Assembly (NCBI RefSeq): GCF_003837805.1
Contig: NZ_RQIT01000026.1
Location: 1-64,000 of the forward strand
DNA from: Bradyrhizobium sp. RP6
GTDB lineage: Bacteria; Pseudomonadota; Alphaproteobacteria; Rhizobiales; Xanthobacteraceae
Direction: 5' to 3'
DNA: 64,000 nucleotides
The notes beneath the pieces were generated by a model, which made no database searches, was not told the DNA's origin, and was given only the letters and a program-made list of their open reading frames with translations. Positions 27,740 through 35,971 of the stretch are shown one piece after another. Made by a program: the position numbers and the translations under genes. How positions within the stretch are numbered: position 1 is the stretch's first letter; each line of letters opens with the position of its first letter.

Positions 27740-28240
27740 ATGCGTCAAGTCCGCGAACTAAACTCCACCATCGCCGGCCGCAGCAATCCCTGGCCATACG
27801 CCTCGGATGACTCAAACCCGCTTGCGTGGTGGCGCATGCTGCCGCCCGACGCGTTCAGCGCGGCCGAACGCCTTGATCTCGGCGCCACTCTCGAAAGCCT
27901 AGCCGTCCTCCGCGTCACCGACAACGTCCCGGCCGCCCTCAAGGGCGATCCGGCTGCCGCCGTCGCCGCGGCACTGTCGCTGACGCCGCTAGGAGACGTC
28001 GATCTTCAAGTCGATATCGTCATGTCGGCTCTTCTGCATTGCGCGCTCAAGGATGACGCCACGGCGGCCCTCGTCTTGTCGCACATCCTTAGCAATGCCG
28101 AATTCGATCACCCCCTGAAGATCGAGCTCTCGACCCTTTGGCTCACCCACCATCTCGGTCGTACGAGGGATCCGCGCTGGTTTGCTCAGACAGAAGTGGC
28201 CGTCAAGCAAGCTCTCTCCGATGAGGAGGGCGACGCTTGA
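27740..28240 (+). CDS. Unknown protein, second gene of the operon
   Basis: 166 residues from ATG 27740, preceded by TAGGAGAA. The longer frame from 27635 would overlap the preceding gene by 82 bases. The sequence is helical, with WWRMLPPDAFSAAERLDLGA, PAAAVAAALSLTPLGDVDLQ and VLSHILSNAEFDHPLKIELS. I recognise no family or catalytic motif. Its last four bases overlap the start of the ATPase gene, so the two are translationally coupled. It may be an adaptor or specificity subunit of the ATPase. Confidence 0.75.
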   Translation: MRQVRELNSTIAGRSNPWPYASDDSNPLAWWRMLPPDAFSAAERLDLGATLESLAVLRVTDNVPAALKGDPAAAVAAALSLTPLGDVDLQVDIVMSALLHCALKDDATAALVLSHILSNAEFDHPLKIELSTLWLTHHLGRTRDPRWFAQTEVAVKQALSDEEGDA

Positions 28241-29814
28241 GTACCGATGGCGGTGATGACGGCGCCGATCACCAGGATCTGCCAACCGCGGAGGACGCGG
28301 TCACGACCGGCGCCGCCGCCGATTCGGCCGATTGGGACGAGCGGCTCAAAGGCCTGCCGCGGCTTCTGCGCTATGCCCTGCTCGCCGTCAATGGCGCCGA
28401 ACACATTGAGGAACGGCTTATCGCGGAAGTCAACGAGCTTTGCCCGGGACTGCCACACAATGTCGCTTGGGCCACCAGCAGGTCGTTGGAGGCCGCAATG
28501 GCACTGGCGACTGAACTCGATCGCCGCGCTGCAGCCCATAGTGAGCCAGCTCTCAGGAGCCTTGCTGATAGCGTCCGGCTCGTGAGCTTGCCAACGCCGC
28601 GTGATGACGAACACTTCCAGCAGCACCGCAGGGTCGCCAAGGCGCTGGTCAAGGCCTTTCAGGTGAATTCGCTGCACGTCGAACAGAAGGTTCGCTGCGA
28701 TCTCGAACGGTTTACCTATGGCTGGGCTGCGCTGCCGGCCTGCACGCATTTTCTGCCGAAGAAGTTCTCTGCTGCGATTAACGCCTCCCTGGTCGGGCAC
28801 CGCTTGGCCGAGCACCGCATCACCGCGGCCAAGGCCACGTTACGGCTCCAACTCAAGGAGGAGGAGGACAGCCGGAAAAAGCGGGAAGCCGAGGACCGGA
28901 CCGAAACCGTCAAGCAAGAAGCCGTCCCGGACCCTGAACTCATTCCCGACCGTCATCTCGTCGTTGCGCGTCTGTCCGAGGCCGAGTTGAAGAACATCAA
29001 ACTCAAGGAAATCCTTGGCCCGCTGAAGAACGTCATTAACACTGCTTTGCCGCTCGTTGAGGTGCCGCCGCTCCACGAGGCGCGCAGCGTTCTGCAGTTC
29101 GAGTTCCCGTACGCCATCGACGTCATCGATTTCGCGCTGGCGGATCTTGTTGGGCGCACCACGGTCCGTTTGCGCCCGCTTCTGATTGTTGGCGAGCCCG
29201 GCGGCGGTAAGAGCCGATTTGCCCGCCGGCTCGGTGAGGTGCTGGGTCTCCACGTTTGGCGGACCGAAGCCAGTCGTTCCGACGGCGCGGTGTTCGGGGG
29301 GACCGACCGGCGCTGGTACTCTAGCGAGCCTTGCCATCCTTTTCTCGCCATCGCGCAAGGCAAAACGGCAAATGTGCTGGTCCTCCTCGATGAATTGGAG
29401 AAAGCGGCGACGAGGTCCGACTACGGCCGGCTATGGGACTGCCTGCTCGGCTTTCTCGAACCGGAAACGAGCGTCCGCTACCCCGACCCCGCGCTCCAGA
29501 CCAATCTTGATCTGTCGCAGGTGTCGTACATCGCCACTGCCAACCGCCTCGAGCCGTTGCCAAGTCCAATCAGAGACCGTTTCCGCATCGTGACCTTTCC
29601 CAAGCCGACCGCGAATGACTTGGACGCGCTGCTGCCGGCCGTGATCGTTGACCTCGCCAAGGAGCGCGGCCTCGACCAGAGCTGGATGACACCGCTCGAC
29701 GGCGTTGAGCGCGAAGCTGTCGCGAAGCACTGGGCCGGCGGCTCGGTGCGGCGCCTGCGCCGCATCGTCGAGGCCATCCTGCGCGAACGCGACGTCCGAG
29801 CATTGAGGAACTGA
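28237..29814 (+). CDS. AAA+ ATPase (Lon/MoxR-like core) of the putative defence operon
   Basis: 525 residues from TTG 28237, overlapping the upstream stop by four bases. The first 300 residues are a mostly helical, charged region with a coiled stretch (LRLQLKEEEDSRKKREAEDR). The AAA core follows: Walker A GEPGGGKS at 319-326, Walker B VLVLLDELEKA from about 380, sensor 1 SYIATANRLEPLPSPIRDRF from about 430 with arginines placed as fingers, and a helical lid with GGSVRRLRRIVEAIL. The ATPase part resembles the AAA domain of Lon, but there is no protease domain. It probably remodels or loads the partner proteins at the cost of ATP. Confidence 0.88.
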   Translation: MSTDGGDDGADHQDLPTAEDAVTTGAAADSADWDERLKGLPRLLRYALLAVNGAEHIEERLIAEVNELCPGLPHNVAWATSRSLEAAMALATELDRRAAAHSEPALRSLADSVRLVSLPTPRDDEHFQQHRRVAKALVKAFQVNSLHVEQKVRCDLERFTYGWAALPACTHFLPKKFSAAINASLVGHRLAEHRITAAKATLRLQLKEEEDSRKKREAEDRTETVKQEAVPDPELIPDRHLVVARLSEAELKNIKLKEILGPLKNVINTALPLVEVPPLHEARSVLQFEFPYAIDVIDFALADLVGRTTVRLRPLLIVGEPGGGKSRFARRLGEVLGLHVWRTEASRSDGAVFGGTDRRWYSSEPCHPFLAIAQGKTANVLVLLDELEKAATRSDYGRLWDCLLGFLEPETSVRYPDPALQTNLDLSQVSYIATANRLEPLPSPIRDRFRIVTFPKPTANDLDALLPAVIVDLAKERGLDQSWMTPLDGVEREAVAKHWAGGSVRRLRRIVEAILRERDVRALRN

Positions 29815-29816
29815 TC

Positions 29817-31229
29817 ATGGTGGAACAGAACAACGGAAAGACACGGCCGCCGCTGCCGCGGCCGCCGCAATTGCGCGGGATAACCCGCGCGCAGGGCTTA
29901 AACGGCGCACCCTCGCCCGGTACTATCGCGGACAATCATCCGAGGACCAATACCGTGACCGATCCCCAGATCGTCTGCCCGAGCTGCCGCACTGAAATCA
30001 AGCTGACAGAATCGCTCGCGGCGCCCCTGATTGCGGAGACGCGCCGCAAGTTCGACCAGCAGCTTGCCGCCAAGGAAGCGGACTTTGGCCGGCGCGAAGC
30101 GCTGCTCAAGCAGGCCAGCGAAGAAATCGCGAAAGCTCGCGAGGCCGTCGACGAACAGGTCGCCGCAAAGCTGAAGGCGGAGCGGTCCAATATCGTCGAA
30201 ATGGAAGCAAAGCGAGCACGGCTGGCGATCGCCGATGAACTCGGCGAACGCGACCGGCAATTGGCGGATTTGCAGCAAATACTCGCAGCGAACAACGAGA
30301 AGTTGGCCGCAGCCCAGAAGATCCAGGCGGACATGCTCCGCAAGGAGCGCGAGCTCGACGATGCCAGGCGCGAAGTCGAGCTCACGATCGAGACGAAGGT
30401 CCAGCAGGCACTCGCCGCTGTGCGCGACAAGGCCAAGCTGGAGGCCGAGGACGGCTTCAAGGCGAAAGTCGCGGAGAAGGAAGCCCAGATCGCCGGCATG
30501 AACCGGCAGATCGAAGAACTCCGCCGCCGTGCTGAACAGGGCTCACAGCAGTTGCAAGGCGAAGCCCTGGAGCTCGAACTGGAATCCCTGCTCCGCAATC
30601 AGTTTCCGCGCGATCTCATCGAGCCGGTGCCGAAGGGCGATTTTGGTGGCGACGTCCTCCATCGCGTGTTCGGTCCCGGTGGGCAGACTTGCGGCACGAT
30701 CCTGTGGGAATCCAAGCGAACCAAACGTTGGAGCGACGACTGGCTGACCAAGCTCAGAAGCGACCAGCGCGCTGCTAAAGCGGAGGTCGCCCTTATTGTC
30801 TCCAGCGCGTTGCCGAACGATATCGAAACCTTCGGTCTGCTCGACAATGTCTGGGTCGCAGAGCCCCGGTTCGCCGTTCCGCTGGCGATCGTACTCCGGC
30901 ACGGGCTGATCGACCTCGCCGGCAGCCGTCAGTCCCAGGAAGGCCAGCAGACCAAGATGGAGATGATGTACGGCTATCTGACCGGTCCGCGCTTCCGTCA
31001 CCGGATCGATGCGATCGTCGAGAAGTTCACCGACATGCAGGCCGACCTCGACCGCGAGCGCAAGACGATGATGCGGCTCTGGGCCAAGCGCGAGGAACAG
31101 CTCCGTGGGGTGCTCGACTCCACGGCCGGTCTCTATGGCGACCTCCAGGGAATCGCCGGCCGCGCGATGCAGGAGATCGAGAGTCTTGATGTGCTGATGA
31201 TTGAGGTGAAGGGCGAGGCGGCGGAGTAG
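29817..31229 (+). CDS. DUF2130 protein (coiled coil plus RmuC-like nuclease-type domain)
   Basis: A zinc-finger-like start (PQIVCPSCRTEIKLTESLAA) is followed by a long coiled coil (about residues 75-240). Then comes the DUF2130 domain: GEALELELESLLRNQFPRDL, IEPVPKGDFGGDVLHRVFG, ILWESKRTKRWSDDWLTKLR. The WESKRTK segment after GGDVLH is a PD-(D/E)XK-type arrangement (D, E-x-K). DUF2130 proteins recur near DNA-processing and defence genes; their exact action is not known. The ATG at 29817 lies three bases after the ATPase stop. The GTG at 29955 gives the shorter start MTDPQIVCPSC usual in the family and may be the real one. It is the last gene of the operon. Confidence 0.88.
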   Translation: MVEQNNGKTRPPLPRPPQLRGITRAQGLNGAPSPGTIADNHPRTNTVTDPQIVCPSCRTEIKLTESLAAPLIAETRRKFDQQLAAKEADFGRREALLKQASEEIAKAREAVDEQVAAKLKAERSNIVEMEAKRARLAIADELGERDRQLADLQQILAANNEKLAAAQKIQADMLRKERELDDARREVELTIETKVQQALAAVRDKAKLEAEDGFKAKVAEKEAQIAGMNRQIEELRRRAEQGSQQLQGEALELELESLLRNQFPRDLIEPVPKGDFGGDVLHRVFGPGGQTCGTILWESKRTKRWSDDWLTKLRSDQRAAKAEVALIVSSALPNDIETFGLLDNVWVAEPRFAVPLAIVLRHGLIDLAGSRQSQEGQQTKMEMMYGYLTGPRFRHRIDAIVEKFTDMQADLDRERKTMMRLWAKREEQLRGVLDSTAGLYGDLQGIAGRAMQEIESLDVLMIEVKGEAAE

Positions 31230-31246
31230 ATTGGCCCCCTCAGAGG

Positions 31247-32542
31247 TTAGAATTCTGCCATCTTGAAGAGGCGACCGTCGGCTCCGTCGTCGTGAAGGCG
31301 AAGTATAATTTCGTCCGGCGCAAACGTGGGGGGTGACTTCTCTTCGATACGCGGCAGGTCTGAAGCAATTAGCGTCATTATGTATTGCATCTTCTTGGTA
31401 CTCGTCTGTTCACGCACAACCTCTAACAGCGCCAGCTTCTTTCGGTCGTCCAGAGCTTCGAAGATTCCGTCGTGGTAGACAAAATGGAAGAAGCCTACGT
31501 CCTCATACACCTTCAGCAGAGCTAGATCGAACAGGGCACAGACCAGCTTTTTGTAACTCGTCCCTTCTCCCTGGCTAGAGGTCTTGCCGGTTTGCGTGGT
31601 TGATGGAAGTTTCTTCGAGCCGATGTCGCAGTTGGCGTACATATAGTGGAGCATGACGCTTATCATACGCCTCCTGCCCTTCAGTGCAGCGCGCCTCTTT
31701 TGGATCTCCTCGATCAAAAAGGCAAAAACATTATCGAACGTTGCAAACTCGGCACGGGCGGCCAGTATCTTTTGCTTTAGTTCGTCGGCGCTGTCGTGAT
31801 AAAGGGCGGCAACCTGAGTATTGCGGGGATTCTTCAGGAAATGGTCGATCCGCGCAAAGTGAGGGAAAGAGTTGCTGACGATGATCTGGTTGTAGTACTC
31901 GTCTGACAATCCATTGATTTTGTTCTTCTCCTCTCGCAGCTTGAGCTTTTCAAAGTCTCTGGCGCTGTTGACCGCGCTCAGCGCTGACCCATCTGCGTAG
32001 TCGTGGACCGCGCCAATCACTTCGATGAGATCGTCCGGTTCGAAGCGGAACGGGATGGGATCTTTCCGGTTCGGAAGCCATTCCCGGATATGCTGCATAT
32101 CATCCAGTGCGGCGTTGAGACGCTCAACCCCGATGATGTGAGCACGCTTGACGCCGAGTGCCATCAGGCTGGCGATTAACTTCTCGTCGGCACCTCCAGT
32201 ATAGCGGCGGTTGGTGAACACTAGGTAGTGGTCACATAGGCCCTTCTTTGCGAGCCGCTTAATTTTTGCGTGCTCCTTTTTCAGGAGGCGCTCAAAATCC
32301 TTATCCGAGCATGATTTGTCGAATACGGCTACGTGCTTGGCCTGGAGGACAACCTGACCCTCAAGGGGCATGTTGGCGCTGGGAAAGCATTCGGCCTTGC
32401 CGTTGAACTTGCCATCACGACCGCCGTCGCGACCGGGCGCGAATGGCGTGACACCTTCACCCAGCCAGTTGATGCAAATCTTGACGACGAGCTCTTCAAA
32501 CTCACCCTCGCTTAGTTCGTAGAGGCGATAATCGCGACGCAT
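31247..32542 (-). CDS. Fusion of an Mrr-like nuclease domain with a DUF2326 (SMC-type C-terminal) domain
   Basis: 431 residues from ATG 32542 (a TTG at 32560 would add six). The N-terminal 130 residues hold FEELVVKICINWLG, GRDGGRDGKF and VVLQAKHV: the Asp of the DG motif (D43) and Q67-x-K69 form an Mrr-type PD-(D/E)XK active site. From about residue 280 the DUF2326 domain follows: ISVMLHYMYANCDIGSKKLP, EGTSYKKLVCALFDLALLKV, then FFHFVYHDGIFEALDDRKKL, with the Walker B-like acidic pair. DUF2326 is normally the C-terminal half of SMC-like ATPases in three-component ABC systems, whose N-terminal half has the Walker A. Here that half is replaced by a nuclease. It converges on the DUF2130 operon, 17 bases apart. 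Confidence 0.82.
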   Translation of the reverse strand: MRRDYRLYELSEGEFEELVVKICINWLGEGVTPFAPGRDGGRDGKFNGKAECFPSANMPLEGQVVLQAKHVAVFDKSCSDKDFERLLKKEHAKIKRLAKKGLCDHYLVFTNRRYTGGADEKLIASLMALGVKRAHIIGVERLNAALDDMQHIREWLPNRKDPIPFRFEPDDLIEVIGAVHDYADGSALSAVNSARDFEKLKLREEKNKINGLSDEYYNQIIVSNSFPHFARIDHFLKNPRNTQVAALYHDSADELKQKILAARAEFATFDNVFAFLIEEIQKRRAALKGRRRMISVMLHYMYANCDIGSKKLPSTTQTGKTSSQGEGTSYKKLVCALFDLALLKVYEDVGFFHFVYHDGIFEALDDRKKLALLEVVREQTSTKKMQYIMTLIASDLPRIEEKSPPTFAPDEIILRLHDDGADGRLFKMAEF

Positions 32543-32799
32543 CCAGTGACCTTGTTCCAAATGGGCTTACGTGACGGCAATCTGACGCGGTTCTGGGCTC
32601 CAGTACGGCCCGCCGGGCAACAGAGGGGAATCACAGCAACAGCGTAATGGTTGTAATCTTGGCTCAATATCGCTTCGGCAATCAATTGGAAAATAGTGGG
32701 TGCGCTTTTGTCATGTTGGAGATCCCACCGACGTCTACTCCGCCGGACGTCGAGGTTACGAGAGTAGTGAGGGAAAGAACTTGCGCCGTTGTTGTGTCC

Positions 32800-33561
32800 C
32801 TATGCTTCCGACCCTAATAGAATAACGCGCTGCCGCATCTCTGGCCGCATCGCCCCTATCAATTTCCCGACGTCATCGTGCCATATCGAGGCGAAGACGA
32901 GGACCAGGTCATAAAGGGCTGTACCGGCGAGGATGTTGCGCAAGAACTCCCTTCGTTTCCTCGCGAACGAGGCAGTCGTCCCGCCGAGCGGTCGATCATT
33001 CATAGCGACGATGCGTCGGTCCTGCGAAAGAAGAATAACCACAACAGGATTCGCCTGGGAATCGAAGTACGGCCAATGCTCCAGACCGTGAAACGTAGCA
33101 AACACTGCATCGGATTGTTTGAGAACGCCTCGCGCCTTAAGTGCCGCCAACGCCCGATTCTCCAGCGGCTCTTCTGGGTTTGCAATGCGCTGGCGCTTAC
33201 GAGCAGCCCTGGTGCTCTTCTTGAGAAGCTCCCTGAGTTCAACGATGGTGAGCCTGCCCTCGGCAACGTCCTTGAGCAATTGCTGTCGTTTCTCGGGTTG
33301 GCGGGCTGCAATGCGAGCGACGCGCTCGACGGCAGCCACGGGCATCCGAACGCCAGACGGCAGTTTGGTGATGCCCTCGGCATCCAGATACTGGGCAGCC
33401 CAGATAAAACGCCGAAGTGTGTTATCGCTCAGCTTCACCCGCTTCGACAGCTTGGCGATGTAGTCGCGCCGATCGCCTCGGCCGAGCGCCTCGTAGGGGC
33501 GGACATGCGGCCGAATGTAAGCGAGCCACTCGCTGGCTATTCTTCCGGGAGATGGTGACAT
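32800..33561 (-). CDS. Unknown protein, 253 residues, next to the tRNA
   Basis: MSPSPGRIASEWLAYIRPHV starts a frame with a helix-turn-helix-like N-terminal half (IAKLSKRVKLSDNTLRRFIW, then AAVERVARIAARQPEKRQQL and LTIVELRELLKKSTRAARKR), somewhat like the DNA-binding part of ParB-like proteins. The C-terminal half is a mixed alpha/beta domain (VFATFHGLEHWPYFDSQANP, VVVILLSQDRRIVAMNDRPL, LVLVFASIWHDDVGKLIGAM). I know no named family. It is the last island gene before tRNA-Val, the place where an integrase usually lies, but it has no tyrosine- or serine-recombinase motifs. The frame is intact, so it is likely functional. Confidence 0.7.
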   Translation of the reverse strand: MSPSPGRIASEWLAYIRPHVRPYEALGRGDRRDYIAKLSKRVKLSDNTLRRFIWAAQYLDAEGITKLPSGVRMPVAAVERVARIAARQPEKRQQLLKDVAEGRLTIVELRELLKKSTRAARKRQRIANPEEPLENRALAALKARGVLKQSDAVFATFHGLEHWPYFDSQANPVVVILLSQDRRIVAMNDRPLGGTTASFARKRREFLRNILAGTALYDLVLVFASIWHDDVGKLIGAMRPEMRQRVILLGSEA

Positions 33562-33989
33562 ACGCGGAGGCGCCGAATCGAGATGCGTGAGGGCCCATTA
33601 GTATAAGCCAGCGCACTGGCTTAACAAAAGAAATGTGCTGTTGACGACAGAGGCGCTTCGCGTGACACTGTTGTCGCGCTCTCTCTCCAGTCGATACGAT
33701 CTAGCGCGCTCGATGCGAGATAGAGAAGTGATGGCTCAGGCCGAAGGAATGACGGAGAAGATGACAGAGAAAGAGCACGCGGTCTTCTGCGTTACCTTCG
33801 GAGTAACGTGGGGGAAGCGAGGCTATGCTTCGGCATCCGTCTCCAGGGGCCTGGAAACCGAGCACCCGCATTGGGGCAGCCAGCCTCATCTGGACGGGGC
33901 GGCCCGCGCGGAAATGGGCCTTCGTGGAAATTTCGTGGAAACCACCCCTTCAGGCCTCGGGCGCGGGGCGCCTAAGTCATTGAAGAGGA
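33562..33989. other. Island-tRNA junction, no gene recognised
   Basis: A plus-strand frame (33635-34039) runs into the tRNA and is therefore not a gene. The att core of the island should be the 3' part of the tRNA gene itself; the other copy is outside the window. Confidence 0.4.
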
Positions 33990-34064
33990 TGGTGGGCACG
34001 ACAGGGATCGAACCTGTGACCCCTACCATGTCAAGGTAGTGCTCTCCCGCTGAGCTACGTGCCC
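33990..34064 (-). tRNA. tRNA-Val (GAC)
   Basis: On the minus strand the gene begins GGGCACG (34064 down), has the D-arm AGCTCAGCGGGAGAGC, the anticodon stem CTACC/GGTAG with loop TTGACAT (anticodon GAC), the T-arm with GGTTCGATCC, the matching acceptor CGTGCCC, discriminator A and an encoded CCA at 33990-33992. All stems pair. The 3' end faces the accessory region, the usual orientation for an island integrated at a tRNA gene that it rebuilds. Bradyrhizobium diazoefficiens is known to carry its symbiosis island at a tRNA-Val. Confidence 0.97.
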
Positions 34065-34136
34065 TAGAGGTCATTTCATCGGTGGGGTCCCTATAACGGC
34101 TCAGGGGACCCGGCGCAAGGACGGAAGGGGGCCGAT

Positions 34137-34496
34137 TTAGGCCGCCAGCATCTTGTTCACTTCGCTGACCAATTCGCGCAGGTGCACGGGCTTGGACAGC
34201 ACCTTGGCGTTCTTGGGGGCGTCCGAATCCGAGTTCAGGGCGACCGCGGCAAAGCCGGTGATGAACATGATCTTGATGTCGGGGTCGAGTTCCGAGGCCC
34301 GGCGGGCGAGCTCGATGCCATCCATCTCCGGCATCACGATGTCGGTGAGCAGCATCTCGAACGGCTCTTCCCGCAGCCGCTGATAGGCGGCCATGCCGTT
34401 GTCATGGGACGAAACCTGGAAACCGGCATTTTCCAGCGCCTTGACCAGGAAACGGCGCATGTCGTTGTCGTCTTCGGCGAGCAGGATTTTTGCCAT
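34137..34496 (-). CDS. cpdR: Single-domain response regulator CpdR
   Basis: 119 residues: MAKILLAEDDNDMRRFLVKA with the acidic Asp-Asp pair, phosphoacceptor in MLLTDIVMPEMDGIELARRA, ITGFAAVALN with the switch Thr, and LSKPVHLRELVSEVNKML with the conserved Lys. It is a receiver domain only. In Caulobacter and rhizobia, unphosphorylated CpdR brings substrates to ClpXP and so times the cell cycle; the CckA-ChpT relay phosphorylates it. The length and sequence are those of alphaproteobacterial CpdR. It lies immediately outside the island, monocistronic. Confidence 0.93.
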   Translation of the reverse strand: MAKILLAEDDNDMRRFLVKALENAGFQVSSHDNGMAAYQRLREEPFEMLLTDIVMPEMDGIELARRASELDPDIKIMFITGFAAVALNSDSDAPKNAKVLSKPVHLRELVSEVNKMLAA

Positions 34497-34846
34497 GGCA
34501 GGAAACGTCGAATCCCCAGAGGATATCAGCAGAGGTCACTAAGCCCGACAGAGGGTAAATTTGGGGTGAAAATCTTTACCTTGGGCCGGCTGCGCTGCCG
34601 GCACTTGTGAACCGGAACGGGCTCCAAATCAATCGAGCCGGACCGACTGGTCCCCGCCACGATGCCCGCACGGTTAAGACATGTCCCAGCGTCCATCACA
34701 TCTTTTCGCTTGGCAGAATGGTTGCGATTCCGGACAATGACGGACACATAAGAGCCGTTCGACCGGCCGAATCATTCGATCCGGAGCGATCCCGGATCGT
34801 GAGGCGCCGAGGGGGCGAAGCCCGAGTAAGGACGAAGCTTGAGAAG

Positions 34847-35737
34847 ATGACCCGGTTTGACGGCGACATGTCGCCAGCCTTCGAGATCTTCGAGCCCGCC
34901 GAATGGCGCGCGCCTGTCATCTTCAACTCGCCCCATTCGGGCTCGACCTATCCGGACGAATTCCTGGCGGCGTCGCGGATCGACCTGCCGACGTTGCGGC
35001 GGTCGGAAGATTCGTTCATGGACGAGCTGATCGGCCATTTGAGCGATCGTGGCTTTCCGACGGTGCGGGTCAACTTTCCCCGCTCCTACGTCGACGTCAA
35101 TCGCGAGCCCTATGAGCTCGACCCCCGCATGTTCAGCGGGCGGCTGCCGAGCTTTGCCAATACCCGCTCGATGCGGGTCGCCGGCGGCCTCGGCACCATT
35201 CCGCGCGTGGTTGGCGACGGCCAGGAGATCTACCGCGACCGCATCCTGGTCGACGATGCGCTGGGGCGGATCGAGGCGCTGTACAAGCCCTACCATCGCG
35301 CGCTGCGCCGGCTGATCAACAAGGTGCACCAGATGTTCGGCACCGTGGTGCTGGTCGACTGCCACTCGATGCCCTCGGTCGGCGTCAGCAGGGACGAGCC
35401 GCGCCGACCCGACGTCGTGATCGGCGACCGCTACGGCACGAGCTGCACGCCGCTGCTTCCCGATCGCGTCGAGGAGACCATGACGGGCCTCGGCTATTCG
35501 ATCGGCCGCAACAAGCCCTATGCCGGCGGCTTCATCACCGAACACTACGGCAATCCCGCAAGCGGCCTGCACGCGGTACAGCTCGAGCTCAATCGCGCGA
35601 TCTACATGGATGAGCGGCGGCGCGAGCGGAGTGCACGCTTTGCGCAAGTAGCCTCCGATTTCGGCGTTCTCGCCGACGTGCTGGCCACCACGATTCCGTT
35701 CGCCGATCTCGGCCCGTTCCAGGCTGCGGCGGAATAG
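34847..35737 (+). CDS. N-formylglutamate amidohydrolase family protein
   Basis: 296 residues from the ATG at 34847; the longer frame from 34607 overlaps the cpdR upstream region and is not protein-like. Motifs are VIFNSPHSGSTYPDEFLAAS (metal His), RRSEDSFMDELI, VNFPRSYVDVNREPYELDPR, VLVDCHSMPSVG and VIGDRYGTSCTPLL, with FITEHYGNPASGLHAVQLEL near the end. The family hydrolyses N-formyl-glutamate to formate and glutamate in histidine breakdown, and some members act on other N-formyl amides. No hut genes are adjacent, so the in vivo substrate is uncertain. It starts divergently from cpdR. Confidence 0.92.
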   Translation: MTRFDGDMSPAFEIFEPAEWRAPVIFNSPHSGSTYPDEFLAASRIDLPTLRRSEDSFMDELIGHLSDRGFPTVRVNFPRSYVDVNREPYELDPRMFSGRLPSFANTRSMRVAGGLGTIPRVVGDGQEIYRDRILVDDALGRIEALYKPYHRALRRLINKVHQMFGTVVLVDCHSMPSVGVSRDEPRRPDVVIGDRYGTSCTPLLPDRVEETMTGLGYSIGRNKPYAGGFITEHYGNPASGLHAVQLELNRAIYMDERRRERSARFAQVASDFGVLADVLATTIPFADLGPFQAAAE

Positions 35738-35847
35738 GCGCCGGCTCTTCGACTTACAATCATGTTGTCTGCGATTGGCGCGAACGCGTCTTCGCTTCGC
35801 TGCGCACCCGAAACAAAAAGAGGGGCGAAGAAAAAAGAGGCGCAAAG

Positions 35848-35937
35848 AAAAAAGGGCCGCTTCTGATGAAGAAGCGGCCCAAGTCTAGGGAGGAAACGCC
35901 CAAGGAGGGCAGCGGTAACGCCAAGCGCTACCGCACC
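35848..35937 (-). ncRNA. Candidate small RNA with anti-Shine-Dalgarno loops
   Basis: Minus strand, about 90 nt from a start near 35936/7. Hairpin 1: GCGGTA / TACCGC around 35934-35912. Hairpin 2: GCCC-TCCTT-GGGC, which puts a CUCCUU anti-SD sequence in the loop. Then an unpaired CCUCCC, then a perfect 10-bp terminator GGGCCGCTTC / GAAGCGGCCC (35871-35880 with 35854-35863), followed by six T (35848-35853). A sigma70-type promoter fits (35943-35971). The CCUCC elements in or between hairpins resemble the alphaproteobacterial cuckoo (CcsR/ar14-like) sRNAs, but I cannot confirm membership. The minus-strand frame over it (134 codons from 36006) is Cys/Leu-rich and not convincing. Confidence 0.65.
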
Positions 35938-35942
35938 GCAAC

Positions 35943-35971
35943 AATATGCGACCGCGCCGCACAAAGCGCAA
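35943..35971 (-). promoter_or_regulatory. Promoter of the small RNA
   Basis: On the minus strand TTGCGC (35971-35966), a 17-base spacer, then CATATT (35948-35943). The expected start is six or seven bases further, just in front of the first hairpin. Confidence 0.5.

Noticed and set aside
1..33990. CRISPR array
   Set aside because: No regularly spaced direct repeats seen; the only repeat family (8.2-10.8 kb) is irregularly spaced and self-complementary.
33635..34039. Plus-strand frame of 134 codons at the island border
   Set aside because: It runs into the tRNA-Val gene on the other strand, and its translation has no protein character.
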